Assembly: GCA_027483885.1 (NCBI GenBank)
Contig: JAIXTO010000042.1
Coordinates: forward strand, 18,073-82,072
DNA from: Rhizobiaceae bacterium
Lineage (GTDB): Bacteria; Pseudomonadota; Alphaproteobacteria; Rhizobiales; Rhizobiaceae
Length of the DNA: 64,000 bases
Direction of reading: 5' to 3'
Numbering within the stretch: position 1 is the first letter of the stretch; every line of letters starts with the position of its first letter. The notes beneath the pieces were generated by a model. It was not told the origin of the DNA. It worked only from the letters and a program-made list of their open reading frames with translations, and made no database searches. The position numbers and the translations under genes were made by a program. Below, one piece after another: positions 54,769-62,975 of this stretch.

Positions 54769-56163
54769 ATGCCGCTTTCCGATGCCGAACTCGACGCTGT
54801 CCTCGCCCAAGCCGACGCCACGCTGCCGCAGGCGCTTGACCGTCTGTTTGCGCTGATCCGCATCCCGAGCGTTTCCACCGATCCGGCCTATGCGGCCGAT
54901 TGCCGGCGCGCGGCGGAATGGCTGGCGCAGGATCTTGCCAATATCGGCTTTGACGCCTCGGTGCGCGATACGATCGGCCATCCGATGGTTGTCGGCCATG
55001 CCAGACAAGAGGAGGGGGCCAACATCCTCTTCTACGGGCATTACGATGTGCAGCCGGTCGATCCGCTGGCGCTGTGGGAAACCGATCCCTTCGAGCCGGT
55101 GATGAAGCCGCTGCCCAATGGCGACACCGCCATCGTTGCGCGCGGCGCCTCCGACGACAAGGGACAGATGATGACCTTTGTCGAGGCCTGCCGCGCCTTC
55201 AAGGTGGTCACCGGCGGGCTTCCGGTCGGCATCAGCATTCTCTTTGAAGGGGAAGAAGAGGCGGGAAGCCCAAGCCTTGCGCCCTTCATGGAAGAGGCGG
55301 CAGACGAGTTGAAAAGCGATGTCGTCTACGTCTGCGATACCGACATGTGGGACCGCGAGACACCGGCGATCACCACCATGCTGCGCGGCCTTGTCAGCCA
55401 GGAAATCGAAATCACCTGCGCCGACCGCGACCTGCATTCGGGCATGTTCGGCAATGCCGCGCGCAATGCGCTGCAGGTGCTGGGCGACGTCGTGGCAAGC
55501 CTGCGCCATGCGGATGGCAGCGTCGCCGTCGACGGTTTTTATGAGGGCGTGACGGAGCTTTCCGATGAGGTGAGGGCGCTCTGGCAGCGGTTGCCGTTTG
55601 ACGAGCAGGCGTTCCTGAGCGATGTCGGCCTGTCAATCCCGGCAGGGGAGGAGGGCCGCTCCATCCTCGAACAGGTCTGGGCGCGACCCAGCTGCGAGAT
55701 CAACGGCATGACCGGCGGCTATACCGGGGAGGGGTTCAAGACCGTTATTCCCGCCAAGGCGTCTGCCAAGATTTCCTTCCGCCTCGTCGCCGGCCAGGAC
55801 CCGGAAAAGATCCGCGACGCATTTCAGGCGCATGTGCGGGCAAGAATTCCGGCCGATTGTAGCGTTACCTTCAAGACCTATGGCCTGGCGCCCGCCATCA
55901 CCATGCCGCTCGACAGCGAATTTCTGCGCGCCACAAGCGGAGCACTGACAGCGGAATGGGGTCGTGAAACAGCACTTGCCGGAACCGGCGGTTCCATTCC
56001 GATCGTCGGCGCCTTCAAGGAGAAATTGGGGGCCGATACGCTTCTCGTCGGCTTTGCCCGCTTCGACAACCGGGTTCACAGCCCGAACGAGAAATACGAC
56101 CTGTCGAGCTTCCGCCACGGCATCCGCTCATGGATCCGTATTCTCGCGGCCCTTTCGGCCTGA
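54769..56163 (+). CDS. M20-family dipeptidase/deacylase
   Basis: LFYGHYDVQPVDPLALWETDPFEPV; RGASDDKGQMMTFVEACRAF; FEGEEEAGSPSL; GGSIPIVGAFKEKLGADTLLVGFA. Confidence 0.94.
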   Translation: MPLSDAELDAVLAQADATLPQALDRLFALIRIPSVSTDPAYAADCRRAAEWLAQDLANIGFDASVRDTIGHPMVVGHARQEEGANILFYGHYDVQPVDPLALWETDPFEPVMKPLPNGDTAIVARGASDDKGQMMTFVEACRAFKVVTGGLPVGISILFEGEEEAGSPSLAPFMEEAADELKSDVVYVCDTDMWDRETPAITTMLRGLVSQEIEITCADRDLHSGMFGNAARNALQVLGDVVASLRHADGSVAVDGFYEGVTELSDEVRALWQRLPFDEQAFLSDVGLSIPAGEEGRSILEQVWARPSCEINGMTGGYTGEGFKTVIPAKASAKISFRLVAGQDPEKIRDAFQAHVRARIPADCSVTFKTYGLAPAITMPLDSEFLRATSGALTAEWGRETALAGTGGSIPIVGAFKEKLGADTLLVGFARFDNRVHSPNEKYDLSSFRHGIRSWIRILAALSA

Positions 56164-56178
56164 CGTGCAAAAAAGCCA

Positions 56179-56202
56179 TCCGGCAGGCGAGAACCTGCCG
56201 GA
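56179..56202 (-). terminator. Rho-independent terminator hairpin TCCGGCAGG-N6-CCTGCCGGA with T6 on minus strand
   Basis: Directly read; on the minus strand the stem is followed by TGGCTTTTTTGC; lies between convergent stops at 56163 (+) and 56221 (-). Confidence 0.8.
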
Positions 56203-56220
56203 CCTTTCCAATCGGGGCGA

Positions 56221-58089
56221 TCAGAACACGATCTTCTGCACCGCCCCGGTCTGGACATTGACAAGCCCCTGCGGCGCATAGTCGGAGGGCGCGACAAGCA
56301 CCCAGCGCCACGGCGCGCAGGTGAGCGTGGCAAAGGCCAGCCGCTCGGGAAAACCCGGAAACCAGCGGGGGCTGAAGGTCGGCTCGTACATCCAGTCGAT
56401 CTTGTCACCCTCGGCATAAAGCGCCTGCATTTCCTCATGCAGCAATTCCGGAGCCCGACACGTCATCAGGCCGGCCACTTCATAACGCACGGTTGCGACC
56501 AGCTTCCCTTCGCGCACCAGCGCCCAGCCACCGTCATCCTCGGCGATGGCGTTGACGGCCATGGCCATGGCGGCATCGGAGGACCCGACGCACCAGATAT
56601 TGTGTTTGTCATGCGCCATGGAGCAGGCAAGGGCCGTCTCCGACGTTTTTGGGCCGCAGCCGATCCAGAACATTTTTGAGACGGCCGCCTTGCCGGAGAA
56701 GCGGTCGATGACGGAAAACTTGGTGATGTTGCGGCTTTCGTCGCGCTGCACCAGCCCTCCCTCGACCGGCAGTTCATAGGTCAAGAAATCATCGGCCCAG
56801 TGGAAGGGGCGCAGCACGGCAGCCTGCATCGTCTGGCGGCCGGGTTCGGCAAAGATGGCAAAATCTGCATCGGTCAGGGGACGGCCGATATTGACAGTTT
56901 TTGTCGCCCATTCCGGCCAAGCGATTTCAGGCACATCCGGCAGATAGGTCTTGCCTTCGGATACCTGTTTTCCGTCGGCCCAGACTTTTGCAATCTCGAA
57001 TGTCTCGACATCCGAGAGCAGCACGATATCCGCGTAGCGGCCCGGCGCAAGCGAACCGACCCAGGGGGTCAACCGCATGTGGCGGGCCGGATTGATCGTC
57101 ACGCACTGGATGGCGATTTCCGGTGCAAGGCCGGATTGGATCGCAAGCCGGACGTTATAGTCGGTGGCGCCCATCTTCAGCGTATCGGAAGCGCTGCGGT
57201 CATCGGTGGTAAAGGCGATCTGCGACCAGTCGGAAAGCCCCCTGTCCAGAAGGCCCTTGATCACCTCCGGCAGGCTGTGCGGGCGAAGCTCCATGAACAG
57301 GCCGTGGGTGAGCTTGTCCCAGAATTCTTCAAAGGTCCAGGCTTCGTGGTCGGAGGCAAGGCCGGCGGCGGCAAAGGCGTTGATCGTCGGCAGATCACGG
57401 ATGCCCGCCGCATGGCCTTCCACCACACCGCGCTGCTCGAATGTGGCGCGGATCATGCCCCAGAGGCGGGTGTGCGACGGATTTTCCGGGTTCCAGACGG
57501 CCGGCCAGTCCATGACTTCGTCAAGGCCCGCCACCATCAGGCTCTCCTTGAGGAAGGCCTTCTGCTCGTCATAGCCCAGATATCCGCCACCGTGTTCGTA
57601 ACCGGTCGGTGGCACGGCGGAGCCCGGGAGAGGGAAAATCTTCAGGGGGGAGCCTGCCTCGCGCGCTTTCAGCCAGAATTCCAGCGTCTTGCCGCCATTG
57701 ACGTTGGAAAACTCGTGGCTTGCCTCGCAGGTCCAGGTATTGCCGCGCGGCAGGACAAGAGCCGCCTCCCATTCCGGCGTCAGATGCGAGCTTTCGATGT
57801 GCTTGTGAACCTCGCCAAGTCCCGGCACGGCGGAAAGATCCGGTTCGTGAACGTGCCGCGCCACCTCGCCCGGATAGCTGCCGGCCGGCCCGACATAGGC
57901 GATGCGCCGGCCCTTGATGACGATTTCCTGATCCTCGGCCCAGGTGCGGGTCGCAACGTCGAGCAGGCGCCCGACGCGCAGCGCCACATCCGCCGGCTCC
58001 TTGCCCAGCGCCACCAGCGTCAACTGCTGGCGGATGGCGATTTCGGTGGCGGAATCGGGATTGATGTCGATGAGGGCGGGGCGCGTCAC
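56221..58089 (-). CDS. Adenine-deaminase-like amidohydrolase (AdeC family, divergent)
   Basis: 622 aa; VPGLGEVHKHIESSHLTPEWEAALVLPRGNTWTCEASHEFSNVNGG; TDDRSASDTLKMGATDYNVRLAIQSGLAPEIAIQCVTINPARHMRLTPWVGSLAPGRYADIVLL; C-terminal MAHDKHNIWCVGSSDAAMAMAVNAI. Confidence 0.85.
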   Translation of the reverse strand: MTRPALIDINPDSATEIAIRQQLTLVALGKEPADVALRVGRLLDVATRTWAEDQEIVIKGRRIAYVGPAGSYPGEVARHVHEPDLSAVPGLGEVHKHIESSHLTPEWEAALVLPRGNTWTCEASHEFSNVNGGKTLEFWLKAREAGSPLKIFPLPGSAVPPTGYEHGGGYLGYDEQKAFLKESLMVAGLDEVMDWPAVWNPENPSHTRLWGMIRATFEQRGVVEGHAAGIRDLPTINAFAAAGLASDHEAWTFEEFWDKLTHGLFMELRPHSLPEVIKGLLDRGLSDWSQIAFTTDDRSASDTLKMGATDYNVRLAIQSGLAPEIAIQCVTINPARHMRLTPWVGSLAPGRYADIVLLSDVETFEIAKVWADGKQVSEGKTYLPDVPEIAWPEWATKTVNIGRPLTDADFAIFAEPGRQTMQAAVLRPFHWADDFLTYELPVEGGLVQRDESRNITKFSVIDRFSGKAAVSKMFWIGCGPKTSETALACSMAHDKHNIWCVGSSDAAMAMAVNAIAEDDGGWALVREGKLVATVRYEVAGLMTCRAPELLHEEMQALYAEGDKIDWMYEPTFSPRWFPGFPERLAFATLTCAPWRWVLVAPSDYAPQGLVNVQTGAVQKIVF

Positions 58090-58205
58090 GGGCCACTCCT
58101 TGGCATTGCAGAGGATCGGGTTGGACCGGCCGGCTTGTCAGCCATCCGGCAATGGTGCCACTGGGCATAAACCCGCCCCGGCCTGATCGCAACCGGCGTT
58201 TTCCG

Positions 58206-58862
58206 TCAGTCGTCGTCTTCTCCTGCCCCTTCGAGAAGCGGGCTCAACTCGTCCTTCTGCATCTGGTGACGGCTGAGGAGGCCGGCATCTTCCAGCATGT
58301 CGAGATCAGGCAATTCGCGAAGGGTGGCAAAGCCGAAGGCGGCGAGAAAGGCCGGCGTCGTCACATAGGTATAGGGCGAACCGGGGCCCGTGCTGCGCGG
58401 GCCAGACGTGATGAAACCAAGGCGCTTGATCGTGGCAATCGTGTCGCGGTTCACCTCGCGGCCAAAGATGCGCGACAGCTCGCTGCGGGTCACCGGCTGG
58501 AAATAACCGATTACCATCAGAACCATCGCCTCCTGCTGCGACAGCTCCGCCGGGATTTTCACCGGTGCGCCCGAGGAGCGTACCACATGGGCATAAGCCG
58601 GACGTGTGCGATACTGGAAACCGCCGGCGACGGAGACGAGATCGAAGGGCCGGTTTGCCAGTTCGGCGCGGATATCGTCGATGATCAGGTCGATATTGCA
58701 GTCGCGCCCAACTACCCGGGCCAGCACGTCACGTCCGACCGGTTCGCTGGAGGCAAAAACCACGGCCTCCACACGGTTCATCCATTCACGCCAGCGCGCC
58801 TGCGGGACAAGGTCTGAAAGTTCGGTATCGAGAAGCACGGGCTGTTTCGGATTGCGCGCCAT
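58206..58862 (-). CDS. ScpB-type segregation and condensation protein (accessory copy, no ScpA or Smc nearby)
   Basis: 218 aa; WMNRVEAVVFASSEPVGRDVLARVVGRDCNIDLIIDDIRAELANRPFDLVSVAGGFQYRTRPAYAHVV...QQEAMVLMVIGYFQPVTRSELSRIFGREVNRDTIATIKRLGFI. Confidence 0.88.
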   Translation of the reverse strand: MARNPKQPVLLDTELSDLVPQARWREWMNRVEAVVFASSEPVGRDVLARVVGRDCNIDLIIDDIRAELANRPFDLVSVAGGFQYRTRPAYAHVVRSSGAPVKIPAELSQQEAMVLMVIGYFQPVTRSELSRIFGREVNRDTIATIKRLGFITSGPRSTGPGSPYTYVTTPAFLAAFGFATLRELPDLDMLEDAGLLSRHQMQKDELSPLLEGAGEDDD

Positions 58863-58864
58863 GG

Positions 58865-59815
58865 TCAGAGCCCAAACACGCGCGAGTTCTGACGACCGGA
58901 AAGCTCGCGGATCGCCTCGAAATCCAGAAGCCGCTCGAACAGCCGGCGCGAGGCGAACCGTGACAGCTTGCGGGTCACCAGCGAGCCGGACACCGCATCC
59001 TCGTTCAAAAGAAGATCGACCGCATCCCCGGCGCCCTTTGCGCGAAGTTTTGGCACCACCTCCAGGAGACGCCCGGCCCGCCGGTCGATGTCGCCGGCAA
59101 AACGCACCGCATCGATGGCGGCATCGGCAAGCGACAGGGTAACGGCGCGGGTAAAACCGTCCGTTTCAGGCGACAACCGCTTCTGGCTGCGCTCGGTGCG
59201 AAAATAGGCCGATTGCCGCTGCGCCATCATCAGGGGCAGAGCCACCGGCCAACCCATCATCTCCTTCAGCATCTGGTCTGCCACCCACCAGGCCAGAAGC
59301 TCGTAGGGGGCACCCAGCGCCATGATGCGCGACACGATCTGCGCTATTGCCAGCGGCGGCGACGATGTTGCCCGCCGCAGCGCATCGCACCCGTGCGGCA
59401 CGGCTTCCAACTCGTCGGTCCAGCGCAGATCGAGGGACACGGCCACCTCCTTCAGCGTCTCGGCCTCCAGGAAAAGCGGCCGCGCCGCAAGTCGCTTCCA
59501 GGCGCCGTACAGGGTGCCGGAGGGGCCGGCATCGTCGCCGGGGCGGCGCAGAACCCAGGCATCGCGCAACTGTGCCTCCTCTTCGCGCCGGCCGGAGAGG
59601 CGAACCGCGACAACCGCACATTTCAGCGCCTGACGCTGACGCCACGCGCCGGCCCAAAGGTGATCAGCGCGCATGATCCGGTCGAGCGCCAGAAGTGCCC
59701 CACCCGCCACAAAGGCTGCCTCCGCATCACTGTCCACGGCAACGCGACGCGTTGTCCAGGCTGGAACCTGAAAAGCCGGATCAAGCGGCAGCGGGGGTTT
59801 TCGCGCAGGAATCAT
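58865..59815 (-). CDS. DUF1403-type protein of unknown function, paired with ScpB
   Basis: 316 aa; PAFQVPAWTTRRVAVDSDAEAAFVAGGALLALDRIMRADHLWAGAWRQRQALKCAVVAVRLSGRREEEAQLRDAWVLRRPGDDAGPSGTLYGAWKRLA; 2 bp from the scpB-like start. Confidence 0.75.
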   Translation of the reverse strand: MIPARKPPLPLDPAFQVPAWTTRRVAVDSDAEAAFVAGGALLALDRIMRADHLWAGAWRQRQALKCAVVAVRLSGRREEEAQLRDAWVLRRPGDDAGPSGTLYGAWKRLAARPLFLEAETLKEVAVSLDLRWTDELEAVPHGCDALRRATSSPPLAIAQIVSRIMALGAPYELLAWWVADQMLKEMMGWPVALPLMMAQRQSAYFRTERSQKRLSPETDGFTRAVTLSLADAAIDAVRFAGDIDRRAGRLLEVVPKLRAKGAGDAVDLLLNEDAVSGSLVTRKLSRFASRRLFERLLDFEAIRELSGRQNSRVFGL

Positions 59816-59880
59816 CAGGGGATCATAATGGCTTTGAGCGCTTCTGCCAGAGCATGACCCTCGAACCGCACAGTTCTTCT

Positions 59881-60828
59881 CTAATCCGCATCATCCTGAA
59901 GGCGCTCATGTTCAAGCCGGCGCGACAGCAACGGATAAACCACCAGCCCGTCCTCCTCTCCGCGGGGAAACTGCCCGTCGCGATGGCGCTTTTCGGCCGC
60001 CTTGTAGCCGGCGGGGCTGACGCCGATATAATGCTTGAACATGCGCGAAAAATAGTAGCTGTCGCTGTAGCCGACCTGCGCCGCCGTCTGCTTCACCGAG
60101 CGCCCGCCCGCAAGCAGCCCCATGGCGCGTTCCATGCGCTTGAACTCCTGGTATTTGGTGGGCGTCAGCCCCACCTGCCGGCGAAAGGTGCGGCGGAAAT
60201 AATCCTGGTTATAGGGGATCGACCCGAGCACCATCTCGACGATGCCATCATCCAGCGGGTCTGCCGCAATGCGGCTTGCCGCCACCATCACCGCCAGCGA
60301 CAGCGCATCCGGATTGTCGACCGAGACCTCCTGCTGCTGGCGCCAGCCGATGAAGGCCGCCTCGATATATTCGGTGAGGAACACCATGAACATGTGGTGT
60401 TGGGCAAGCGTGGTTGAGGACAGCGGCACCGTCTCGCGGTAGTGGCGCACCAGCGGCTGCAGCATCGGCCAGCGCGGCAGGGCAACCGCGCGGCGCATCT
60501 CCATCTGCGAGATCAGATCCATGCGGCCGAAGACATTGAGCGTAAAATGCTGGGCAACGCCGGTGTAGAGGTCGCTGGACACCGTGCGCCCGACAAATTG
60601 CGTATTGGCCTCGATCAGCATGGCGGAGCCCGGCTCCATCACCACCCGTTCGCCCGCCACCTCATACTCGCCACGCCCTGTAAGACATATGACAAGATCA
60701 TGCACCGTATTCGTCTTGTCGATGCGCCAACTGGGGGAGTGCTGCATCTTGATGGTGGAGCGCGTGAGGTTGAGCGTCAGCGATTGCACGGGAATAGCGG
60801 CCAGCGGCCCTTGTTCGTTTTTATCCAT
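59881..60828 (-). CDS. AraC family transcriptional regulator
   Basis: C-terminal double HTH VEMVLGSIPYNQDYFRRTFRRQVGLTPTKYQEFKRMERAMGLLAGGRSVKQTAAQVGYSDSYYFSRMFKHYIGVSPAGYKA. Confidence 0.95.
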   Translation of the reverse strand: MDKNEQGPLAAIPVQSLTLNLTRSTIKMQHSPSWRIDKTNTVHDLVICLTGRGEYEVAGERVVMEPGSAMLIEANTQFVGRTVSSDLYTGVAQHFTLNVFGRMDLISQMEMRRAVALPRWPMLQPLVRHYRETVPLSSTTLAQHHMFMVFLTEYIEAAFIGWRQQQEVSVDNPDALSLAVMVAASRIAADPLDDGIVEMVLGSIPYNQDYFRRTFRRQVGLTPTKYQEFKRMERAMGLLAGGRSVKQTAAQVGYSDSYYFSRMFKHYIGVSPAGYKAAEKRHRDGQFPRGEEDGLVVYPLLSRRLEHERLQDDAD

Positions 60829-60888
60829 CTTTTTGTCCGAAAGCCTCTATTCTCTTCTGCCTGCCTCCAGAAGATAGTAGCGCCCATC

Positions 60889-60911
60889 GATGGAAAACAC
60901 CAGTTTCCATC
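60889..60911. promoter_or_regulatory. Inverted repeat GATGGAAA-N7-TTTCCATC between the divergent AraC and ABC permease genes
   Basis: Directly read; perfect 8-bp arms. Confidence 0.55.
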
Positions 60912-61173
60912 ACCTGTTCAATGGGAGGAGCGGGGCATTTTGGGGAGGAGAGGGTGCATCGAAGCGCCGCCATTCCCTTTGCCTCGATATCAAGATGCAG
61001 AATTTTGAATACCCGGAACCCACCCGGCCGGACCACGCGATAACAGCTGTGTCCGCCATTCCCCGGATCGATGGCATTTGCGTCAATGAGCAGCAGGTGC
61101 GCCAAAACCTGTATGACATGCCCTTGGAGATGGCGGCGAACGAGGCCTCGTTGCGGTCTGCGGGAGCCGCCGC

Positions 61174-62058
61174 ATGAGTGGAGACAACCGCTTTCTCGGG
61201 CTCTTTTACCTGTCGCCCTATATCATCGGGCTTCTGGTTTTTACCGCGCTGCCCTTTGCCGCCTCGTTTTACCTGAGCTTTACCGATTACAACCTGATGT
61301 CGTCGCCGGTGTTTACCGGGCTCGACAATTACTGGAAGCTGTTTACCGGCGACCGCACGTTCCGCAAGTCACTGTGGGTCACGCTCGTCTACGTGTTCAC
61401 CACCGTACCGCTGAAGCTCGCCTTTGCGCTCTTCATCGCGGTCATCCTGAACTACAAGCTGAAATTCATCAATTTCTTCCGCACCGCCTTCTACGTGCCC
61501 TCGATCCTCGGCGGCTCCATCGCGATTGCCGTGATGTGGCGGTATCTTTTTGCCGATGTCGGCATCGTCAACATGGGGCTGGCCACGCTCGGCTTCGAGC
61601 CGGTCAACTGGTTCGGCGATCCCACAAACGCGCTCTTCACCATCACGCTTTTGCGCCTCTGGCAGTTCGGCTCGGCCATGGTGATCTTCCTGGCGGCGCT
61701 GCAGAGCATCGACAAGTCGCTCTACGAGGCAGCCTCGATCGATGGCGCGGGCAAGTTTGCCACCTTCTGGCACATCACCATGCCGCTGATCACGCCGGTC
61801 ATCTTCTTCAACCTGATCATGCAGATGGTCCAGGCCTTCCAGGAGTTCAACGGCCCCTACATCATCACGCAGGGAGGGCCGCTCAAATCCACCTATCTCC
61901 TGCCGCTCTACATCTATGAGGAAGCCTTCCGGCGTTTCGACATGGGCTATGCCTCGGCCATTGCCTGGGTGCTTTTCGTGATCATCATGGTGCTCACCCT
62001 CATCGCCTTCTGGTCCTCGCGCCATTGGGTCTATTACGCCGGCGACAAGAGGAGCTGA
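61174..62058 (+). CDS. Sugar ABC transporter permease (MalF/UgpA-like)
   Basis: NRFLGLFYLSPYIIGLLVFTALPFAASFYLSFTDYN; YEAASIDGAGKFATFWHITMPLITPVIFF. Confidence 0.94.
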   Translation: MSGDNRFLGLFYLSPYIIGLLVFTALPFAASFYLSFTDYNLMSSPVFTGLDNYWKLFTGDRTFRKSLWVTLVYVFTTVPLKLAFALFIAVILNYKLKFINFFRTAFYVPSILGGSIAIAVMWRYLFADVGIVNMGLATLGFEPVNWFGDPTNALFTITLLRLWQFGSAMVIFLAALQSIDKSLYEAASIDGAGKFATFWHITMPLITPVIFFNLIMQMVQAFQEFNGPYIITQGGPLKSTYLLPLYIYEEAFRRFDMGYASAIAWVLFVIIMVLTLIAFWSSRHWVYYAGDKRS

Positions 62059-62062
62059 TCCG

Positions 62063-62971
62063 ATGGCAAACCATATCCTTTCAGAAAACCTTGCGCTCGA
62101 TCAGGAAGCAGACCGCATCCTGAAGGCGCAGCGCCGCCGCCAGTTCGTTAGTGCCACCCTGCGCTACGGTGTGCTGACGCTCGTCGGCCTCATCATGCTC
62201 TATCCGCTGATCTGGCTGATCGGGGCCTCGTTCAAGTCCAATTCCGAAATCTTTGCCGGTGCCGGCTTCATCCCCAACGAAGCCACCATTTCCGGCTATG
62301 TGCAGGGCTGGCAGACCTCGACGCCCTATACGTTCGGGCGGTTCTTCTGGAACACGTTCCTGATCGTCGTGCCAAAGATGATCGGCACGGTGATTTCCTG
62401 CACGGCGGTCGCCTATGGGTTTGCCCGCTTTGATTTTCCCGGCAAGAAGGTGCTGTTTGCCTCGCTGATTGCCACGCTGCTGTTGCCGAACGTCGTCACC
62501 CGCATTCCGCAATATCTGCTGTTTCGCGATCTCGGCTGGCTCGACAGTTTCCTGCCGCTCTGGGTTCCCTCGGCTTTTGCCGGCGATGCCTTCTTCGTCT
62601 TCATGCTGGTGCAGTTCCTGCGCGCCATTCCGCGCGACATGGAAGAGGCCGCCCGCGTCGATGGCGCCAACACCTGGCAGGTGCTGCTGTTCATCGTTGT
62701 GCCGCTTCTGACGCCGGCGCTGATCTCGGTCTGCCTCTTCCAGTTCATGTGGACCATGAACGATTTTCTAGGCCCCCTGATCTACCTCTCGTCGGTCGAC
62801 AAGTTCCCGGTGTCGCTCGCCCTCAAGCTCTCCATCGATACCACCGAAGCCTTCGAGTGGAACCGCATCCTCGCCATGTCGGTGCTGACCATCATGCCGG
62901 CGCTCATCGTGTTCTTCGTGGCGCAGAAATATTTCATCGAAGGCATCTCCGCCGGTGGCGTGAAAGGATAA
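62063..62971 (+). CDS. Carbohydrate ABC transporter permease (MalG/UgpE-like)
   Basis: LYPLIWLIGASFKSNSEIFAGAGFIP; IPRDMEEAARVDGANTWQVLLFIVVPLLTPALI. Confidence 0.94.
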   Translation: MANHILSENLALDQEADRILKAQRRRQFVSATLRYGVLTLVGLIMLYPLIWLIGASFKSNSEIFAGAGFIPNEATISGYVQGWQTSTPYTFGRFFWNTFLIVVPKMIGTVISCTAVAYGFARFDFPGKKVLFASLIATLLLPNVVTRIPQYLLFRDLGWLDSFLPLWVPSAFAGDAFFVFMLVQFLRAIPRDMEEAARVDGANTWQVLLFIVVPLLTPALISVCLFQFMWTMNDFLGPLIYLSSVDKFPVSLALKLSIDTTEAFEWNRILAMSVLTIMPALIVFFVAQKYFIEGISAGGVKG

Positions 62972-62975
62972 GACA

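Noticed and set aside
56800-58170. 456-aa ORF on the plus strand
   Set aside because: Antisense shadow of the adenine-deaminase-like gene.
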